Part shown: positions 61,174 through 64,000 of the stretch, piece by piece
Layout: the number at the start of each line of letters is the position of its first letter
Numbering within the stretch: the first letter of the stretch is position 1
NCBI RefSeq assembly: GCF_002285795.1
Contig: NZ_CP022961.1
Span: forward strand, 5,212,001 to 5,276,000
Direction of reading: 5' to 3'
DNA length: 64,000 nt
Source: Plantactinospora sp. KBS50
GTDB lineage: Bacteria; Actinomycetota; Actinomycetes; Mycobacteriales; Micromonosporaceae
Translations under genes and position numbers: made by a program
Notes under the pieces: model-generated
Database searches by the model: none
What the model was told of the DNA's origin: nothing
The model's input: only the letters and a program-made list of their open reading frames with translations

Positions 61174-62321
61174 CCGGCGGCGCGGCGGCCCGGGACGGGT
61201 CGCGCAGCCCGCAGCAGGCGGCCGCGATCGTCGCCGCGACGGCCGACCGGGCCACCCGGATCGCGGCGGTGGTCATCGCGTTCGGCTGGCACCTGGCCAT
61301 CAACCTGCCGGCCGTGCTGGGCAGTTGGTCGGTGTACCGGTGGCCGTGGGCCGAGGGGGCCGGCTGGCTGGTCTTCGCCGCGGTGGGACTGGTCGCCGCG
61401 TACGCGCTGCTGGCCGACGTACCCGTGCCGGCCTGGCCGCTGCTGGCGCTGCTGCTCGGCGCGGACGCCGTCTCCTTCGCGTTCGTGCCGGGCGACCTGC
61501 TGTTCCATGCCGCCAACTGGGGCTGGGGCACCCTCGGCTGGTTCGTGGCCCTGGTGCTGTGGCGGCACCGGATCGCGGCGCTGATCGGGGTGCTGGCGGC
61601 GGGCGCCGGCATCGCGCTGGTCGCGCTGCTGGCCGCCGGCGCCACCCGGGCGGCCGACCTGAGCCGGTTCGGCATGTACGTCTACGGCACGGTGACCCTG
61701 CCGATCATCCTGGTGGTGGGTGCGCACGCGCTGCGCCGGCTGGCCACCGGCACCGCCGGCACGGCCGCGGCGCAGACCGCGCTGGACGCCGAGCAGTCCG
61801 CCGCGGTGCTCACCCGCCGGGAACGCCAGGAACGGCTCGCCCTGGTCAGCCGGACCGCGGGCACGGTGCTGGCCGAGTTGGCCGACGGCCGCGCCGATCC
61901 GGCGGATCCGGCGGTGCGCCGCCGGTGCGCGCTGGCGGCGGGCCGGTTGCGGCGGCTGATCGCCGAGGCGGACGACGCGCCGGACCCGCTGCTGCACGAG
62001 TTGCGGGCGTGCGCGGACCTCACCGAGCGCCGCGGGCTGGCCGTCGAGTTCGTGGTGGTCGGCGAGTTGCCGGCACTGCCGGTGCAGGCGCGCCGGCAAC
62101 TCGCCGATCCGCTGGTGGCGGCCCTCGCCACCGCGCGGGACTGGGCACGGTTGACCGTGGTGGGCGGACCGGACGAGGTGGTCGTGAGCGTCACCACCGG
62201 CCCGTCCGCCGACCCGGATCCGGCCGCCGACACTTCCGGCTCCGACGGACATGGGGTGGAATGGTTTTCCGAGCACGACGAGGAGATGGTGTGGACGCAG
62301 ACGCGGTGGCGGGCCACCTGA
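61170..62321 (+). CDS. Membrane protein with a degenerate kinase-like cytoplasmic domain
   Basis: A 383-residue protein with about five membrane helices (residues 30-200) and a cytoplasmic part (RRERQERLALVSRTAGTVLA, HELRACADLTERRGLAVEFV) that resembles a histidine kinase DHp/ATPase layout but has no H-box, N-box or GxG motifs. It overlaps the kinase gene by four bases and the response regulator gene by 31 bases, so it is made with them. A pseudokinase or co-sensor role is the natural inference. Confidence 0.78.
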   Translation: MTGGAAARDGSRSPQQAAAIVAATADRATRIAAVVIAFGWHLAINLPAVLGSWSVYRWPWAEGAGWLVFAAVGLVAAYALLADVPVPAWPLLALLLGADAVSFAFVPGDLLFHAANWGWGTLGWFVALVLWRHRIAALIGVLAAGAGIALVALLAAGATRAADLSRFGMYVYGTVTLPIILVVGAHALRRLATGTAGTAAAQTALDAEQSAAVLTRRERQERLALVSRTAGTVLAELADGRADPADPAVRRRCALAAGRLRRLIAEADDAPDPLLHELRACADLTERRGLAVEFVVVGELPALPVQARRQLADPLVAALATARDWARLTVVGGPDEVVVSVTTGPSADPDPAADTSGSDGHGVEWFSEHDEEMVWTQTRWRAT

Positions 62322-63025
62322 GCCCGACGGAGCCGCGGATCACGGTCGCGATCGTCGACGACCATCCGGTCGTGGTCGAGGGCGTCCGGTCCTGGCTGTC
62401 CGTCGAACCGCGCCTGGAGGTGGTGGCCACCGGCGACGACCCGGACGTGCTCTACTTCGGCGCCGGCCGGACCGCCAAGGTCGTGCTGCTGGACCTGCGG
62501 TTGCACGGCCAGCTCGCGCTGGACCGGGTCGCCGAGCTGAGCGCGGCCGGGCGTCGCGTGGTGGTCTACTCGGAACACACCGGGCAGGAGACCATCCTGG
62601 CCGCGCTGGACGCGGGTGCGGTGGCGTTCCTGGCCAAGCACGAGGGCCGCGAGCACTGTGTCCGGACCGTGCTGGCCGCCGCCGACGACCGCCCGTACGT
62701 GCCTCCGGCGCTGGCCGGCGCGATCGTCGGGGATCGCCGCTCGGACCGGCCGACCCTGTCCGACCAGGAGCGCGAGGCGCTGCTGCTGTGGTTCCAGTCG
62801 ATGTCCAAGGCGTCCGTGGCGCGCCGGATGCAGATCAGCGAACACACGGTGAAGCAATACCTCGATCGGGCGCGGATCAAATATGCCCGGGCGGGCCGAC
62901 CGGCCGCCACCAAGGCGGCGCTGCTCGCCCGCGCGATCGAGGACGGACTCATCCGGCCGGAAGAGATTGGGACCTATCGGTCGTACGCGTCGACCGACCG
63001 GCCGACCCCCCAACGACCGTCATGA
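62291..63025 (+). CDS. NarL/LuxR-type response regulator
   Basis: A 244-residue response regulator: receiver domain (VAIVDDHPVVVEGVRSWLSV, phospho-acceptor Asp in VVLLDLRL, AGAVAFLAKHEG) and a LuxR-type helix-turn-helix (LSDQEREALLLWFQSMSKAS, RMQISEHTVKQYLDRARIKY). GTG 62291 has GGAG five bases upstream. It is the output of the three-gene cluster; targets are unknown. Confidence 0.9.
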   Translation: MDADAVAGHLSPTEPRITVAIVDDHPVVVEGVRSWLSVEPRLEVVATGDDPDVLYFGAGRTAKVVLLDLRLHGQLALDRVAELSAAGRRVVVYSEHTGQETILAALDAGAVAFLAKHEGREHCVRTVLAAADDRPYVPPALAGAIVGDRRSDRPTLSDQEREALLLWFQSMSKASVARRMQISEHTVKQYLDRARIKYARAGRPAATKAALLARAIEDGLIRPEEIGTYRSYASTDRPTPQRPS

Positions 63026-63088
63026 CACCCGTTGATGGAGCCGGCAACCTGGCATGCAGGTAGCTCCTCGACGGGAGGCCCTTGGACG

Positions 63089-63910
63089 ATGAGTCCCGAC
63101 ACCGCTCCCTTTTTCGTACAGCCGTACCGGATGGACGCCCCGGAGGACGGCAGTTCCCCCCGGCTCGGCTGGCGCCGGGAGCTCGTGCTCGAACCCGGCG
63201 AACGGGTGGTGTGGCGCGGGCTGGCGGAGATCGCCGGCTATCTGCTCCGGCCGCGCTGTGTCGACCGGGAGCGGGTCTGGGCGCTGCCGCGGGCCGCCGA
63301 GGTCGCGGTGACCGACCGGCGCCTGGCGTACGTCTGCGCCGGCTGGACCCTGGCGGCCGCCGAACCGATCCCCGGCGGACCCCGGCACCGCCGGCAGGAG
63401 CCGTCCGCGCGGATCGCCACCGGGCAGGTGCGCTGGCAGTGGCCGTCCCGGCTGCACGTCCTGCCGCCCAGCGTCGAGGCCGACCGGCCCGGTCAGCTCA
63501 TGCTGGTGTCCGACTCGCTGCGCACGATCCGCCAGCCCGCCCTGGCGTTGAGTTCCGGGGACCTCACCGACGGGGACGCCCGGCTGGGGCTGGCACACCT
63601 GATCCGGCGGGCGGTGGCCCGGTTCCGGCTCGCCGACCCGTCGGTCACCGACCTGTCCCCGCCGGAGCGGGACGCGCTGCGCGCCCGGACCCACGCCGCC
63701 GGCTTCGCCGCGGAGCTGATCGACCCGCGGGGGGTCGACCTGCCCGGTTCGCTGCCGGTGGAGTTCCTGCACCGCGACGACTACTACCGGCGGGCCGAGC
63801 CGGGCGAGCGGACGGGCCGGCTGGCGGAGATCGCCGGCTGGCCGACGGCCGACGGGCTGGCCACGCCGGCCGCCGGTCCACAGCCGTGGAGTTCGGCCGC
63901 GCCGGGCTGA
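63089..63910 (+). CDS. Conserved hypothetical protein
   Basis: A 273-residue soluble protein I do not recognise. It is Arg-rich with conserved-looking blocks (GERVVWRGLAEIAGYLLRPR, VTDRRLAYVCAGW, VRWQWPSRLHVLPPS) and a C-terminal Pro/Ala tail. GGGAGG lies ten bases before ATG 63089. It is 63 bp after the response regulator and may be its target or part of the same unit. Confidence 0.7.
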   Translation: MSPDTAPFFVQPYRMDAPEDGSSPRLGWRRELVLEPGERVVWRGLAEIAGYLLRPRCVDRERVWALPRAAEVAVTDRRLAYVCAGWTLAAAEPIPGGPRHRRQEPSARIATGQVRWQWPSRLHVLPPSVEADRPGQLMLVSDSLRTIRQPALALSSGDLTDGDARLGLAHLIRRAVARFRLADPSVTDLSPPERDALRARTHAAGFAAELIDPRGVDLPGSLPVEFLHRDDYYRRAEPGERTGRLAEIAGWPTADGLATPAAGPQPWSSAAPG

Positions 63911-63941
63911 GGTACCCGGTGGCGTGCCGCGGCGTCGCGGC

Positions 63942-64000
63942 TCAGCCCCGGCCGGGCACCGGCAGGTCCCGGCCGGCGGGCAGCACGACGTACTGCCGCA
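63942..64000 (-). CDS. Partial gene running off the window end
   Basis: A minus-strand frame entering at 64000 reads RQYVVLPAGRDLPVPGRG and ends at TGA 63944-63942. The codon use is consistent with coding DNA, but only 19 codons are visible and no family can be named. Confidence 0.35.
   Translation of the reverse strand, partial: RQYVVLPAGRDLPVPGRG

Noticed and set aside
1-64000. CRISPR array
   Set aside because: All direct repeats are tandem without unique spacers, and no cas genes are present.

Overview
The window is very GC-rich and has the codon bias, frequent GTG starts and gene content of a filamentous actinomycete. Clues are a tryptophan-to-acetyl-CoA catabolic operon, truncated globins, an OtsA/OtsB trehalose block, a class F sortase, actinobacterial LigB-type ligase, ECF sigma factors and an XRE/DUF5753-DUF397 remnant. 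Micromonosporaceae (Micromonospora or relatives) is the best guess; this is inference from gene content, not a database match.

Layout. 184-10299 (minus) is a tightly coupled operon kynA-kynU-kmo-nbaE-nbaH-nbaJ-nbaG-nbaF-nbaC-nbaD. It would take tryptophan through kynurenine and 3-hydroxyanthranilate to acetyl-CoA. A divergent Lrp/AsnC regulator sits at 10452. The aldolase step (nbaI) is missing from the place it would be expected. 11105-18807 holds a surface protein with a sortase, an HNH protein, an MscS channel, an MFS transporter, GlbO, a YbjN protein and a thioesterase. 18800-24795 holds ettA and, divergently, otsA and an otsB-GH15 fusion carrying a one-base frameshift. 24847-28574 and 31601-33411 are cobalamin/siroheme genes (cysG-like, cobT, cobC, a frameshifted cobB), with cobD at 40622; a class A penicillin-binding protein and a GNAT lie between them. 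33881-41620 holds SURF1, LigB, an M20 peptidase, an M48 peptidase, a P-loop kinase and a rhodanese.

41700-46800 contains a dead DUF5753/DUF397 pair, a paralogous SSB, two convergent genes that overlap by 383 bp, a tRNA-Arg(TCT), and a lower-GC segment with an ArsR-SRPBCC pair. 46919-53923 is rich in local regulators: three TetR genes, each beside or divergent from a target and each with visible palindromes, ending in an ABC exporter whose ATPase has an in-frame TAG. 54014-57002 holds an ECF42-type sigma factor with a YCII partner and a second ArsR-SRPBCC pair. 57030-63910 holds a LuxR regulator, a small globin-like protein, a CBS-BON protein and a three-gene two-component cluster.

Three features run through the whole window. 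First, short tandem repeats (9-48 bp units) cluster at the ends of genes and at operon junctions. Second, at least twelve genes look leaderless: an actinobacterial -10 hexamer (nAnnnT) lies exactly 6-7 nt before the start codon. Third, several genes are broken by single events: two one-base losses in C4 runs and two nonsense codons.
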